Source of the DNA: Flavobacterium sp. 1355
Lineage (GTDB): Bacteria; Bacteroidota; Bacteroidia; Flavobacteriales; Flavobacteriaceae
DNA length: 64,000 nucleotides
Assembly: GCF_017833415.1 (NCBI RefSeq)
Contig: NZ_JAFICC010000011.1
Location: forward strand, 62,001 to 126,000
Direction of reading: 5' to 3'
Made by a program: the position numbers and the translations under genes. Positions 27,878 to 35,560 of this stretch are shown piece by piece. The notes beneath the pieces are model-generated. The model did no database searches. It was not told the DNA's origin and worked only from the letters and a program-made list of their open reading frames with translations. Every line of letters starts with the position of its first letter. Position 1 is the first letter of the stretch.

Positions 27878-28474
27878 CTACTTAATTCCCAATCTCGATT
27901 TTAATTTTAAGAATAAAAGTGCAATTCGGTATGCATCTTCAGAAGAGGTGTTTCTGTCGCTTTTCGGTATTTTGTAAATATCACATAAATCATCAAGCGA
28001 AAATTGTTTGTCGTTAATGTCAGTAAGTTTTCTGTACATCATGTCAACATCCAGGGCCTCATTTTTTATTCTTCCACAGTCAAGGCGTTCTAGTGCGCTG
28101 TTAAGCATTTCTATATCAAAATTAATATGATGCCCAACCAAAACAGCATTGCCTATGAAATTAATAAAACCTTCAATAGCGTCAGGTTCCTGCATTTTTA
28201 TCAACTTGCTCTCGATGATAAATTCATTTGAAAGTCCATTATCCTGTAAAAATTTGTACTGAAGCAAAACAGATTCAAAACTATCCTTAATTACAATTCC
28301 GTTATCTACAACTGCAAAAGCGCCTAATGATAAAATAACATCTTTATCCGGATTAAGACCAGAAGTTTCTGTTGACATTACAACAAATCTATTGGGTTTA
28401 GTCTCGAATTTCATCAGATAATCCTTCCAGAAATCAGGATAGTCTTTGTTGATATTTTTAAGCCAGTCTAGCAT
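27878..28474 (-). CDS. DEDD exonuclease-like protein with altered active site
   Basis: 198 residues with the RNase H-like fold of the 3'-5' exonuclease family (DNA polymerase III epsilon type). The first motif, normally DTETTGL, reads STETSGL, so the first metal-binding Asp is Ser. Motif II (GHHINFDIEML) is intact. Motif III, normally with His five residues before Asp, reads RNTSSEDAY, so the His is Asn. Two of five catalytic positions are therefore changed, and the protein may bind nucleic acid or nucleotides without cutting. Its start is 3 bases from the stop of the DUF294 gene, so the two are co-transcribed. Confidence 0.75.
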   Translation of the reverse strand: MLDWLKNINKDYPDFWKDYLMKFETKPNRFVVMSTETSGLNPDKDVILSLGAFAVVDNGIVIKDSFESVLLQYKFLQDNGLSNEFIIESKLIKMQEPDAIEGFINFIGNAVLVGHHINFDIEMLNSALERLDCGRIKNEALDVDMMYRKLTDINDKQFSLDDLCDIYKIPKSDRNTSSEDAYRIALLFLKLKSRLGIK

Positions 28475-28477
28475 ATG

Positions 28478-30394
28478 TTAGGAGAATTGCGTAAGTTGAA
28501 ATTTATTCTTAATTAATTCTTCAAGATCTTTCATGGGTGACAAAGCATTTTTTAATTTTTCTTTATCACTTTTAGACATTTCCTTTAAATTGATGTATTG
28601 TCCCGAATCATCATTTTTCAAGCCTTCAACAGTTCTGAATTTTGACAATGTCAAAAATGCTTCAGCACAGCTTAGATATATTTCAGCATTTTTAGAATCA
28701 GTAATAGCTAATTGTTTGAATCTTAAATATGTATTTTGTATTCCTTTAATATTGGCATTTAGAATTAACAAACGTGCACCGTCAATTAATGGCATTAATG
28801 CACGTGTTTTAATATCAAATTTATCTTTATATGGGCCATCTTCTTCTAAAATGAATTTTTTGAAAAAACTCAGAGGAGAGTTTTTCTTTAAAGCATCATT
28901 TCCTAAAAAATCAAAGAATAAAGTATTATTAACGGCATTTTTGAAAATAACACTTTCTATTGCTTCTTCTATTTTTGGTTCACCAAAAACTATTTCATAA
29001 TCAAAGAAAATGCTGCTCAAATCATTACTATTTTCACCTGGAGTATTCATCCAGCTGTTGTATTGTTTTGTCCAGTCTGTCAATGACTTACACCAAAGCA
29101 TGTTGCTTCCCATGTGTCCGTTCGGGCAAAGCTCGTAACCTACTTTTTCAAGTATAGCAGTAGTTCTTTTTGCTAACCTTAAAAAATAATCTTTTACATC
29201 TCTGTATTTTTCAGGAGTAACATCTTCAAATATTAAAATACTATCCTGATCTGTTAGTAAAAGCTGTTCTTTACGTCCTTGGCTGCCAATGCTTAACCAT
29301 GCAAAACGAGCAGGAGGTGAGCCTAAGTCCAAAATTGATAATTCTACTGAACGTTTGATAATTGCCAGGTTTATTTCGCTCGCAATATTACTAACATGTG
29401 AAATCGGTATATTTTTCTGTATCGAATTCTGAATTAAATCTGATAAACGATCACGAATTTGTTTTAAATCTTTTGGAAGCTGAGAACGTTTTATTTCCTT
29501 GATCAACACACCAGGGTTGCTGGCTTGTGCCACAATCAGGTCATGTTCAGAAATAATTCCTTTTACAGCAGATTTGCTTGTTCCGTCTTTGGTTACACAC
29601 AAGTGGGTAACATTGTGTTTAAGCATCAGTAATTGTGCTTCTGCCAATGATACATTTTCTAATACTGTAACAACCGGAGACGACATAATTTTGTCAATTG
29701 TTTCCGTAATAGGATAACGTCCGGTCGCAATTTTAGAAGATAAATCTGCATCAGTTACGATACCAATCGGATGGTTTTTTTCACAAACAACAATATTGTC
29801 AACCATAGCTTCTGTCATTAAAATAGCAACATCTTTTACAATATGATGCGCTTCCGTTTTTAATGGTGAGTTATTATAGTTAAGGGATTGTATATACTGC
29901 ATTTCTGATTGCTGGTCTACATAAAAAGAAGTATCAGAAATCAATTTTCCATTAGAACTTACATTGTCTTTGGTATGTCTTGAATTTATTGCAAAACTTT
30001 CTAACAGAAAGTTCAAAACATCTGAATTATTAGCTACAAAGGGCCTAAATACAGCAATTGGAATAGCATAAATGATACTTTCTTCGCGTGCCTTGGCCGT
30101 CATCATATAATTATTTTTGGCAAAGAATGGTCTTAATCCAAAAATATCACCCTCATGACATTTGTTAATAATCGTTTCTTCAGCATCAGCAATTGTTGTC
30201 AGATTTATAACGCCGGAAGCCACCACATAAAAACTATCATGCAGCGGATCGTTATTTTGAAACAATATAGCGTGCTTTTCTAAATTGAGTACACGAATAT
30301 TTGTTGCAATATCAGATAATTCCTGAAAAGATAAATTTTTAAATGGCGGATATTCTTTTAAAAAATCTGCTATATGCTCAGCAATTGTATTCAT
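28478..30394 (-). CDS. cNMP-binding / CBS / DUF294 nucleotidyltransferase-like protein
   Basis: 638 residues in four parts. Residues about 10-130 are a cyclic-nucleotide-binding-like jelly roll (HDSFYVVASGVINLTT, HEGDIFGLRPF). About 165-285 are paired CBS domains (MSSPVVTVLENVSLAEAQLLM). About 340-480 are the DUF294 nucleotidyltransferase-like domain with GSQGRKEQLLLTDQDSIL, in which GS and DQD stand at the catalytic positions. About 490-638 are the helical DUF294 C-terminal domain. The architecture suggests a regulator that senses nucleotides and may modify a partner, by analogy with GlnD-like enzymes. The target is unknown; proximity to acs hints at acetate metabolism. Confidence 0.88.
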   Translation of the reverse strand: MNTIAEHIADFLKEYPPFKNLSFQELSDIATNIRVLNLEKHAILFQNNDPLHDSFYVVASGVINLTTIADAEETIINKCHEGDIFGLRPFFAKNNYMMTAKAREESIIYAIPIAVFRPFVANNSDVLNFLLESFAINSRHTKDNVSSNGKLISDTSFYVDQQSEMQYIQSLNYNNSPLKTEAHHIVKDVAILMTEAMVDNIVVCEKNHPIGIVTDADLSSKIATGRYPITETIDKIMSSPVVTVLENVSLAEAQLLMLKHNVTHLCVTKDGTSKSAVKGIISEHDLIVAQASNPGVLIKEIKRSQLPKDLKQIRDRLSDLIQNSIQKNIPISHVSNIASEINLAIIKRSVELSILDLGSPPARFAWLSIGSQGRKEQLLLTDQDSILIFEDVTPEKYRDVKDYFLRLAKRTTAILEKVGYELCPNGHMGSNMLWCKSLTDWTKQYNSWMNTPGENSNDLSSIFFDYEIVFGEPKIEEAIESVIFKNAVNNTLFFDFLGNDALKKNSPLSFFKKFILEEDGPYKDKFDIKTRALMPLIDGARLLILNANIKGIQNTYLRFKQLAITDSKNAEIYLSCAEAFLTLSKFRTVEGLKNDDSGQYINLKEMSKSDKEKLKNALSPMKDLEELIKNKFQLTQFS

Positions 30395-30650
<256 letters not shown>

Positions 30651-30651
30651 T

Positions 30652-30680
30652 TGTGGTATAACTAATTAACAATTACCACA
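30652..30680 (+). promoter_or_regulatory. Inverted repeat TGTGGTA at the element's left edge
   Basis: TGTGGTA (30652-30658) and TACCACA (30674-30680) are exact complements separated by 15 bases; the right arm touches the ATG of the first element gene. It could be an operator of that gene or part of the recombination site. Confidence 0.4.
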
Positions 30681-30988
30681 TGGCCTTAAAACGATCTTCT
30701 TTAGAGAATTACACTCTCTTACTTGTAGAATTAAACAAGATGCGTCACACAGATTTCAATGCAAAAACATTTTTAAAAAAGATGCGCCCATTTTGCAAAA
30801 CCTCACATTTAAAGTTCCAAACATTATTTCTAAGAATCCGTGGTTCAAAGATAGGAATTACAATTAAAGTTTGTACGGATTGCTTTATAGTAACTCAATC
30901 ATTTTGTATTCACGAATTTACTTTTTACTGCAATTCTATGAAAACTCTCATTTCAAAACTTCTTAAACACAACCTTTTAATACCTTAA
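30680..30988 (+). CDS. Hypothetical protein, first gene of the element
   Basis: 102 residues, basic, with KR-rich helices (LENYTLLLVELNKMR, TFLKKMRPFCKTSHL) and several Cys. There is no signal peptide or clear membrane segment. No family was recognised. It lies immediately inside the dif-like site and 3 bases ahead of the next gene, so the pair is probably an early transcription unit; a DNA-binding or regulatory role is plausible from charge and position only. The ATG overlaps an inverted repeat. Coding is likely because the frame is uninterrupted and tightly linked to the next gene. Confidence 0.5.
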   Translation: MALKRSSLENYTLLLVELNKMRHTDFNAKTFLKKMRPFCKTSHLKFQTLFLRIRGSKIGITIKVCTDCFIVTQSFCIHEFTFYCNSMKTLISKLLKHNLLIP

Positions 30989-30991
30989 TAC

Positions 30992-31318
30992 ATGTCTACA
31001 ATTTTACTTTTAATCCAAAAACGAGAAAATTTGCTTTTGGAATTGGCTGGATTAAATCATGATTTAAACGAATATTCAAAAAATCCTGTAGAGACTGTCG
31101 ATTTACTTGGTTTAAAACATCAGCATGATTTTACAATTAGAGAAATTAAAAAAATTGGTCAGCAGATAAATATTTTTTTCAATTCTCAGATTTCAAATTA
31201 TAAACAAAAATTTTTTGAAGTTGAAAAGAAAATAACCGAAGCAATATCAAAGAAAGAATTTACAATACATGATTTGCCAAAAAATCATTATTCACTTTGG
31301 CAGGATTCGGAAAATTAA
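30992..31318 (+). CDS. Hypothetical coiled-coil protein of the element
   Basis: 108 residues, almost wholly helical, with heptad-like spacing (LLIQKRENLLLELAGLNHDL and NYKQKFFEVEKKITEAIS) that suggests a coiled coil. It ends with a short tail LPKNHYSLWQDSEN. No family was recognised. It lies 3 bases after the first element gene and 84 bases before rep; the interval to rep holds a strong hairpin. Confidence 0.55.
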   Translation: MSTILLLIQKRENLLLELAGLNHDLNEYSKNPVETVDLLGLKHQHDFTIREIKKIGQQINIFFNSQISNYKQKFFEVEKKITEAISKKEFTIHDLPKNHYSLWQDSEN

Positions 31319-31351
31319 TTTTTTACTACTCCCCTTTCGATTTTTTCAATT

Positions 31352-31375
31352 GTTGCCGTAGGGTATAACGGCAAC
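31352..31375 (+). other. Hairpin before rep, candidate rolling-circle origin
   Basis: GTTGCCGT (31352-31359) and ACGGCAAC (31368-31375) form a perfect 8-base, GC-rich stem with the 8-base loop AGGGTATA, 27 bases before the rep ATG. It is not followed by a T-run, so it is not a terminator. Rolling-circle initiators of this class nick in or beside such hairpins, often next to their own gene. Confidence 0.45.
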
Positions 31376-31402
31376 TAACTCACTCAAAACCTACTAAAAA
31401 CA

Positions 31403-32596
31403 ATGATTTCATATAAAGAAAGGCATCAGGCCCAAACTAAATTCAAAAACAATAATTTAAAACCTACTCTTATAAATATAGATTACTTAATTATCAATTT
31501 AGAGGGTCAACCGTTTGGAGAATTTCCCGAACATTCTAAGTTTCGTTTAAAACCTTATGAATATGGAACTAAGATTTTTGAGCTAAGAGCAGACTTATAT
31601 TATGAAGATTTAAAAATCGGTATTTACACAGCAAAACCACGCTCAGCAATTATGAGTGAACAATTTGCACAGCTTCAATTTGAAAACAATCTATTTTATA
31701 CATTATCTAACGACGCTTTAAAAGGTGTCATAAATGCTTTTTGCGATGAAACGAACTACTTATTTAAGTCTGTTAATAGACTGGATATATGCCTTGATAA
31801 GTCTGATATCAACAATTCTTACCGTAATTTATATAGTAATGTGGTTGCAGGTAACTACCTTATTTCAGGTCGTCCAAAAAATTTACAAAGCTATTTTGAA
31901 ACGTACAAAGGAAAATCAATACTTAACGGTTTCCAAATAGGAAAAAGAACATCAGACAAAATAATACGATGCTATAACAAAACGCTATCATTACAATTAA
32001 CTGAAAAGCCGTACATAAACGAATATTATGCAAATAATGGTTTGAAAAATGATAATGTTTGGCGTTTTGAATATCAGTTAAACTCAGCATTTTTCAGAGG
32101 GCTAAATGAACATTCGAAAGGAAATGTAAATATCAGTCAGGCAATGACTTGGGGTATTTTTGATAAAGCAAATCTTTATGAGTTATTGAAGATTGCAAAT
32201 AAAGGTTTTTTTGAACTTCGTGAGAATACTGGTAAAAGTCAAATCAATAAAGAAAAACTTATTACTCTTTTTGATTTTGATTTTTTACAGTCCCAAATTA
32301 CCAAATTCAATCCTATAATCAAGCGTTTAAAAAAGGTTGTTCTTTCTTCGACAACAATTAAAAAACGTCTTGCAAAATCTCTATTTAGAGAATATTACGC
32401 AAACAATCAAGATATATCTTATATAGTTGCTCTAAATCTTTTACTTCAAGATATGGACATGACTACTGAAAACCAACTTTTAGTATGGTTTCAAAACAAG
32501 TTACATTTCTATCTGCATGAATTTAGAACAAAGGAAAAATTAGTAAATGATTTTGATTCTGAATTATTCCACGAACATCAACTTTTATTTTTATAA
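31403..32596 (+). CDS. rep: Rolling-circle replication initiator, Rep_trans type
   Basis: 397 residues. Three blocks match the Rep_trans (replication initiation factor) pattern: R-L-D-I-C-L-D at residues 126-132, G-x-x-x-S-D-K-x-x-R-x-Y-x-K at 180-193, and W-R-F-E-Y at 220-224. The family includes RepC of pT181-type plasmids and RstA of filamentous phage; it nicks one strand covalently through a tyrosine. I cannot tell which tyrosine serves here; Tyr191 is one possibility. The C-terminal 150 residues are helical and basic. It lies downstream of the candidate origin hairpin and ahead of the structural block. Confidence 0.78.
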   Translation: MISYKERHQAQTKFKNNNLKPTLINIDYLIINLEGQPFGEFPEHSKFRLKPYEYGTKIFELRADLYYEDLKIGIYTAKPRSAIMSEQFAQLQFENNLFYTLSNDALKGVINAFCDETNYLFKSVNRLDICLDKSDINNSYRNLYSNVVAGNYLISGRPKNLQSYFETYKGKSILNGFQIGKRTSDKIIRCYNKTLSLQLTEKPYINEYYANNGLKNDNVWRFEYQLNSAFFRGLNEHSKGNVNISQAMTWGIFDKANLYELLKIANKGFFELRENTGKSQINKEKLITLFDFDFLQSQITKFNPIIKRLKKVVLSSTTIKKRLAKSLFREYYANNQDISYIVALNLLLQDMDMTTENQLLVWFQNKLHFYLHEFRTKEKLVNDFDSELFHEHQLLFL

Positions 32597-32599
32597 GCC

Positions 32600-32767
32600 A
32601 TGAAAACACAGAATACAAGCCAAAAAGTTACTAAAACCCAGTTAATGCATATTCTTGAATTAAGCTATAAAACTGCATGTAAAGAATATCAAACAATTAT
32701 TGATTCTCTCGCTTTAAAAAGGAACTATTTAACGGTTCAAGACTTAATAAACTATGGCATATTATAG
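32600..32767 (+). CDS. Small helical protein (55 aa) after rep
   Basis: The frame starts 3 bases after the rep stop and encodes 55 residues (MKTQNTSQKVTKTQLMHILE at the N-terminus, RNYLTVQDLINYGIL at the end). It appears helical and basic, without signal or membrane segment. Its last codons run into the first 10-base repeat. It may be a DNA-binding or accessory replication protein; this rests only on size and position. No family was recognised. Confidence 0.55.
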   Translation: MKTQNTSQKVTKTQLMHILELSYKTACKEYQTIIDSLALKRNYLTVQDLINYGIL

Positions 32768-32810
32768 GGAAAATTAGGGAAAATTAGGGAATTATAGGGA
32801 ATTTTAGGGA
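32761..32810 (+). repeat. Five exact-period 10-bp direct repeats (iteron-like)
   Basis: Five consecutive ten-base units: ATTATAGGGA, AAATTAGGGA, AAATTAGGGA, ATTATAGGGA, ATTTTAGGGA. Every unit ends TAGGGA and the period is close to one helical turn, so a bound protein would meet all copies on the same face. The block overlaps the stop codon of the 55-residue gene and lies 62 bases before the capsid candidate, so it could be an activator site for late genes or a replication iteron. Confidence 0.8.
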
Positions 32811-32872
32811 ATGCCAAATAATAGTTGCAATAACCTTTGTAAAAGAAATTTAACAAATAAAATTTATAACAA

Positions 32873-33592
32873 ATGAAAATTGCAACTATTACAGGCGTTA
32901 CAAAATCGCCAGAACTTCAAGTAACAAAAGCAATCGGTGCTTTAATTCTTTCAAGTGATGTGCCGTTATCAGGTTTAACTACTGAAAAAATTAGTATTTA
33001 CATTGAACGTGGAAACGGCTCGAATGTCATTTTAGCAAATAAAGTTTTGCTTAAAGATTTCATTTTAGCAAGTACCTACGGAACTGAAAACACACAGTCC
33101 GACGAAGATAATGCTTTGATTGCATTATGTGAATTAGCAGACGAAGGTTCAATTTATCTTGCAGATAAAGAGAGTATTAAAATTACTCTTGAAGATTTAA
33201 TTGCAGGTAAACGCTACGATTTACACGGAATTGAGGAGCCACAGCAAACAAACAATTTATTCTTTTTTGAACAAAAATCTGTTGCTTCTGAGGAGTTCAA
33301 CAAAAAAATTGATGTTCAGGGATTTGATTTGGCTGTCATGACTGTTGACGATTCAGTAAGTGATTTATCTTACCAGTATTCAAACGGTCAGGTAGTTAAA
33401 TACCTTCCTTTTGAACTGCAAACATTAAGTCGTGATATTGACCCTATTCAAGCTGTTCTTGCAGATGGAAAAGTTTTACAAGGCTTAACCGATAGATTAA
33501 CCTTGCCTTTAGTGGCTGTGGTTGGTATTGAAATCAATAAGTCGCAAGGCTCAATTATTAATTTCGTCGTAAGATGTTTAAAAACCGTGTAA
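32873..33592 (+). CDS. Candidate double-jelly-roll major capsid protein
   Basis: 239 residues, rich in predicted beta strands, with no signal or membrane segment. Residues about 33-70 (PLSGLTTEKISIYIERGNG, then VLLKDFILAS) resemble the early part of corticovirus PM2 capsid protein P2 as I remember it (SGVTPSQIKNVRVELDG, then LNDLILEN). A second, similar block lies at about 150-190 (GFDLAVMTVDDSVSDLSYQY, then PFELQTLSRD). Two such halves in about 240 residues suit a double jelly roll. It is the first gene of the structural block. The match is by eye and needs profile or structure comparison; another virion protein is possible. Confidence 0.5.
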   Translation: MKIATITGVTKSPELQVTKAIGALILSSDVPLSGLTTEKISIYIERGNGSNVILANKVLLKDFILASTYGTENTQSDEDNALIALCELADEGSIYLADKESIKITLEDLIAGKRYDLHGIEEPQQTNNLFFFEQKSVASEEFNKKIDVQGFDLAVMTVDDSVSDLSYQYSNGQVVKYLPFELQTLSRDIDPIQAVLADGKVLQGLTDRLTLPLVAVVGIEINKSQGSIINFVVRCLKTV

Positions 33593-33595
33593 GCT

Positions 33596-34072
33596 ATGGG
33601 ATTTTTCAAAAAAATTGGAACAGCGATTAAGAAAAACGTTTCGTTCAAAAATTTGGTAAAGGTCGCTACTCCTATCATGGGTGCTATTCCTTTCGTTGGT
33701 GGAACTGTTCAAAACATCTCGCAGAATTTGCAAGATGCTCACGAAGCAAAAAAAGCGAATAAACAGGCAGAGGAAGAATACAACAAACAGATGGCTTTAA
33801 GTACCGCAAGTCAAGCGGTTGGAGCTGTAGCAAATGCAGGTTCTCAGATTTTCGCAAAAGCCGTAACAACTGGGATTAATGACGGTTTAAGTACTGGTTT
33901 TGTTCAGGGTTCTGGTCAGGTTGGTGCTACTGTCGTAAGTTCAACTATTAAGGTTTGGTTTCAAAGAAACTGGAAAATTGTTTTAGGTGCTGTCGCTGGT
34001 CTTATTGCATTGATTTGGTTTTTAAGACGTGACCGCAATAATTCAGGAAGAAGAGTTGCTAGAAAAAGATAG
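33596..34072 (+). CDS. Virion-type membrane protein with C-terminal anchor
   Basis: 158 residues. The N-terminus is amphipathic and basic (MGFFKKIGTAIKKNVSFKNL), the middle is Ala/Gln/Gly-rich (HEAKKANKQAEEEYNKQMAL, AVGAVANAGSQIFAKAV), and a membrane helix near residues 128-145 (WKIVLGAVAGLIALIWFL) ends in RRDRNNSGRRVARKR. The basic tail is suited to contact DNA on one side of a membrane. It starts 3 bases after the capsid candidate. The plan resembles small membrane-associated virion proteins of membrane-containing phages, but no family was recognised. Confidence 0.6.
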   Translation: MGFFKKIGTAIKKNVSFKNLVKVATPIMGAIPFVGGTVQNISQNLQDAHEAKKANKQAEEEYNKQMALSTASQAVGAVANAGSQIFAKAVTTGINDGLSTGFVQGSGQVGATVVSSTIKVWFQRNWKIVLGAVAGLIALIWFLRRDRNNSGRRVARKR

Positions 34073-34083
34073 CAAGCCGAAAA

Positions 34084-34132
34084 ATTACTATCGAATCTAT
34101 CTTATTGTATTTCTGATAGATTCGGCAGTAAT
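34084..34132 (+). other. Two-stage stem-loop within the structural block
   Basis: Outer arms ATTACT (34084-34089) and AGTAAT (34127-34132) enclose a perfect 10-base stem CGAATCTATC (34092-34101) / GATAGATTCG (34115-34124) with a 13-base loop. No T-run follows. In an element replicating by rolling circle it could be a single-strand origin or packaging signal, or it may attenuate late transcription. Confidence 0.55.
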
Positions 34133-34186
34133 CATAGTAAAAAAACTGGCTGAAATCATATTATTAATTAAACACATTATAAAGTA

Positions 34187-34585
34187 ATGGCACAAAATAG
34201 AAAAAATTCTAATAATCAGAATTACAACAATAATAACAATAACCAACAAAAGGTAAAACATTCAGGTGCAAAGTACACTACTTACATGCCTGTTACTGGT
34301 CCGAATAAAGGTGTTGAACAGCATTTAACAACTGGTTGGAGATTGTCTAAAGGAGAATTGATTGCAATTAAATGTGTAACTACTAATAAATCAAATCTTT
34401 CTGAAAAAGGTTGGTTTGGTTCTGTAGCATGCACTTTTACAAATACTAAAACTGGTGTTCAATCATTTCACTGGGGTACAATGCAGAAAAATGGCGGTAA
34501 AGTCGTAATTGACAGTATGGCATTTGTAATTAACCCACGTGCGAAAAACGGAGGTTATGCAGGTACATTTATTCGTTCGAACTAA
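34187..34585 (+). CDS. Asn-rich N-terminus protein of unknown function
   Basis: 132 residues. The first 20 or so are Asn/Gln-rich (NSNNQNYNNNNNNQQ) and look disordered. The rest is beta-rich: KYTTYMPVTGPNKG, WRLSKGELIAIKCVTTN, GSVACTFTNTKTG, FVINPRAKNGGYAGTF. No signal or membrane segment. It could be a single-stranded-DNA-binding or minor capsid protein; neither is shown. It lies 115 bases after the membrane protein gene, behind the two-stage stem-loop. Confidence 0.55.
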   Translation: MAQNRKNSNNQNYNNNNNNQQKVKHSGAKYTTYMPVTGPNKGVEQHLTTGWRLSKGELIAIKCVTTNKSNLSEKGWFGSVACTFTNTKTGVQSFHWGTMQKNGGKVVIDSMAFVINPRAKNGGYAGTFIRSN

Positions 34586-34608
34586 TGTTTAGGTTCATAT
34601 TAAAATTC

Positions 34609-34633
34609 CTCCCTCTTATACTTCATGAGGGGG
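34609..34633 (+). other. Hairpin CCCTC/GAGGG
   Basis: CTCCCTC-like bases at 34609-34615 pair with GAGGGGG at 34627-34633 around TTATACTTCAT. The following sequence is not T-rich. A weak structure between two late genes, noted as a possible processing or regulatory hairpin. Confidence 0.3.
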
Positions 34634-34688
34634 TCGATTTACTCAAAGAGCATTTAGAAAAAAGAAAACAATTAAAACAAAATAAGTC

Positions 34689-34865
34689 ATGAAAAATTTG
34701 AAAGGAATTGTTTCGATAATTGGTATTATCGTAAAATATGGTGCGGTTGTAACCGCTATTTTAAAAGGTATTCAGGTTGTATCGGATGAATTAAGCAAGC
34801 TAGATTTCGGAAAAGAAGAACCGCAAGCACCTGCCAAACCTTTAATTACAGAAGAAAATGAGTAG
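34689..34865 (+). CDS. Small single-span membrane protein (58 aa)
   Basis: The frame encodes 58 residues. A hydrophobic helix covers about residues 5-30 (GIVSIIGIIVKYGAVVTAIL), followed by an acidic, Pro/Lys-containing tail (SKLDFGKEEPQAPAKP). Its stop codon overlaps the next gene start by 8 bases (34858), a typical translationally coupled arrangement. No family was recognised; in context it could be a virion membrane protein or a holin, the latter suggested by its place just ahead of the muralytic gene. Confidence 0.6.
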   Translation: MKNLKGIVSIIGIIVKYGAVVTAILKGIQVVSDELSKLDFGKEEPQAPAKPLITEENE

Positions 34866-35403
34866 TTATTTAGGTAGAAAAGAATTAACCAGAGGTATTC
34901 GAAATAACAATCCGGGTAACTTGGTTTTGACAAATATTGCTTGGCAGGGAAAAATACCAAATGCTCAAAATACCGACAAACATTTTGAACAGTTTACAGA
35001 AGTAAAATACGGTATTCGTGCTATGTTGCGAGATTTGACAAATGATATTGATAAAGGTAAAAATACCGTAAGAAAGCTTATAACTGAATATGCTCCTCCG
35101 TTTGAAAATGATACGCAAAAGTATATTGAGGTGATCTCAAAAGCTGTCGGTTTAGATCCTGACCAAACAATTAAAATAGTAGATGCAAAATTTTACTTAG
35201 TCATTGCTCGTGCAATTATTAAACATGAATGCGCACCCGATCACAATTTAATTTACGATTCAGACATTCAGGATGCTATTGACATTATGGGAGATTACAA
35301 TCTTGCAAGTGTTACTGTAACGGCTAAAAAGAAATTCAAATTCAATTATCTTATTATTCCCGTACTGCTTTTTTTTTATACTGTTTACAGCGTTACAGTC
35401 TAA
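34858..35403 (+). CDS. Muralytic virion protein with C-terminal membrane anchor
   Basis: 181 residues. The N-terminal 110 match a widespread phage family with the signature RGIRNNNPGNL, then FEQFTEVKYGIRAM and ITEYAPPFENDTQKYI; members are annotated as structural proteins or peptidoglycan-degrading transglycosylase-like enzymes (one is PM2 P5-like in database naming). A C-terminal hydrophobic segment (YLIIPVLLFFYTVYSVTV) would anchor it in a membrane, as expected for a lytic enzyme carried in a virion membrane that opens the cell wall at entry. It overlaps the preceding small membrane protein gene by 8 bases. Confidence 0.78.
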   Translation: MSSYLGRKELTRGIRNNNPGNLVLTNIAWQGKIPNAQNTDKHFEQFTEVKYGIRAMLRDLTNDIDKGKNTVRKLITEYAPPFENDTQKYIEVISKAVGLDPDQTIKIVDAKFYLVIARAIIKHECAPDHNLIYDSDIQDAIDIMGDYNLASVTVTAKKKFKFNYLIIPVLLFFYTVYSVTV

Positions 35404-35450
35404 ACAAACGCCCAAAACGATAAAAATTATTAATTCAAAATTTAAACAAG

Positions 35451-35558
35451 ATGTTAGATAAAATCAAACTTTTTTACGCAAACAATAAAACTATTGCAAA
35501 TGTTGTATTAGTTGCTTTAGCAGGACTTTTAGCTTATAAATTATTTAAGAAAAAGTAA
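35451..35558 (+). CDS. Very small single-span membrane protein (35 aa)
   Basis: Encodes 35 residues: a basic N-terminus MLDKIKLFYANNK, a hydrophobic helix TIANVVLVALAGLLAYKLF and a KKK tail. It lies 2 bases before the next gene, which supports a genuine gene. Proteins of this size and plan are common virion components in membrane-containing phages. No family was recognised. Confidence 0.6.
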   Translation: MLDKIKLFYANNKTIANVVLVALAGLLAYKLFKKK

Positions 35559-35560
35559 TT

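Noticed and set aside
28533..29000. Plus-strand frame of 155 residues inside the DUF294 gene
   Set aside because: It lies antisense to a protein with clear domain signatures and has no recognisable motif of its own.
32761..32810. CRISPR array
   Set aside because: The period is only 10 bases with no spacers; it is a simple direct repeat.
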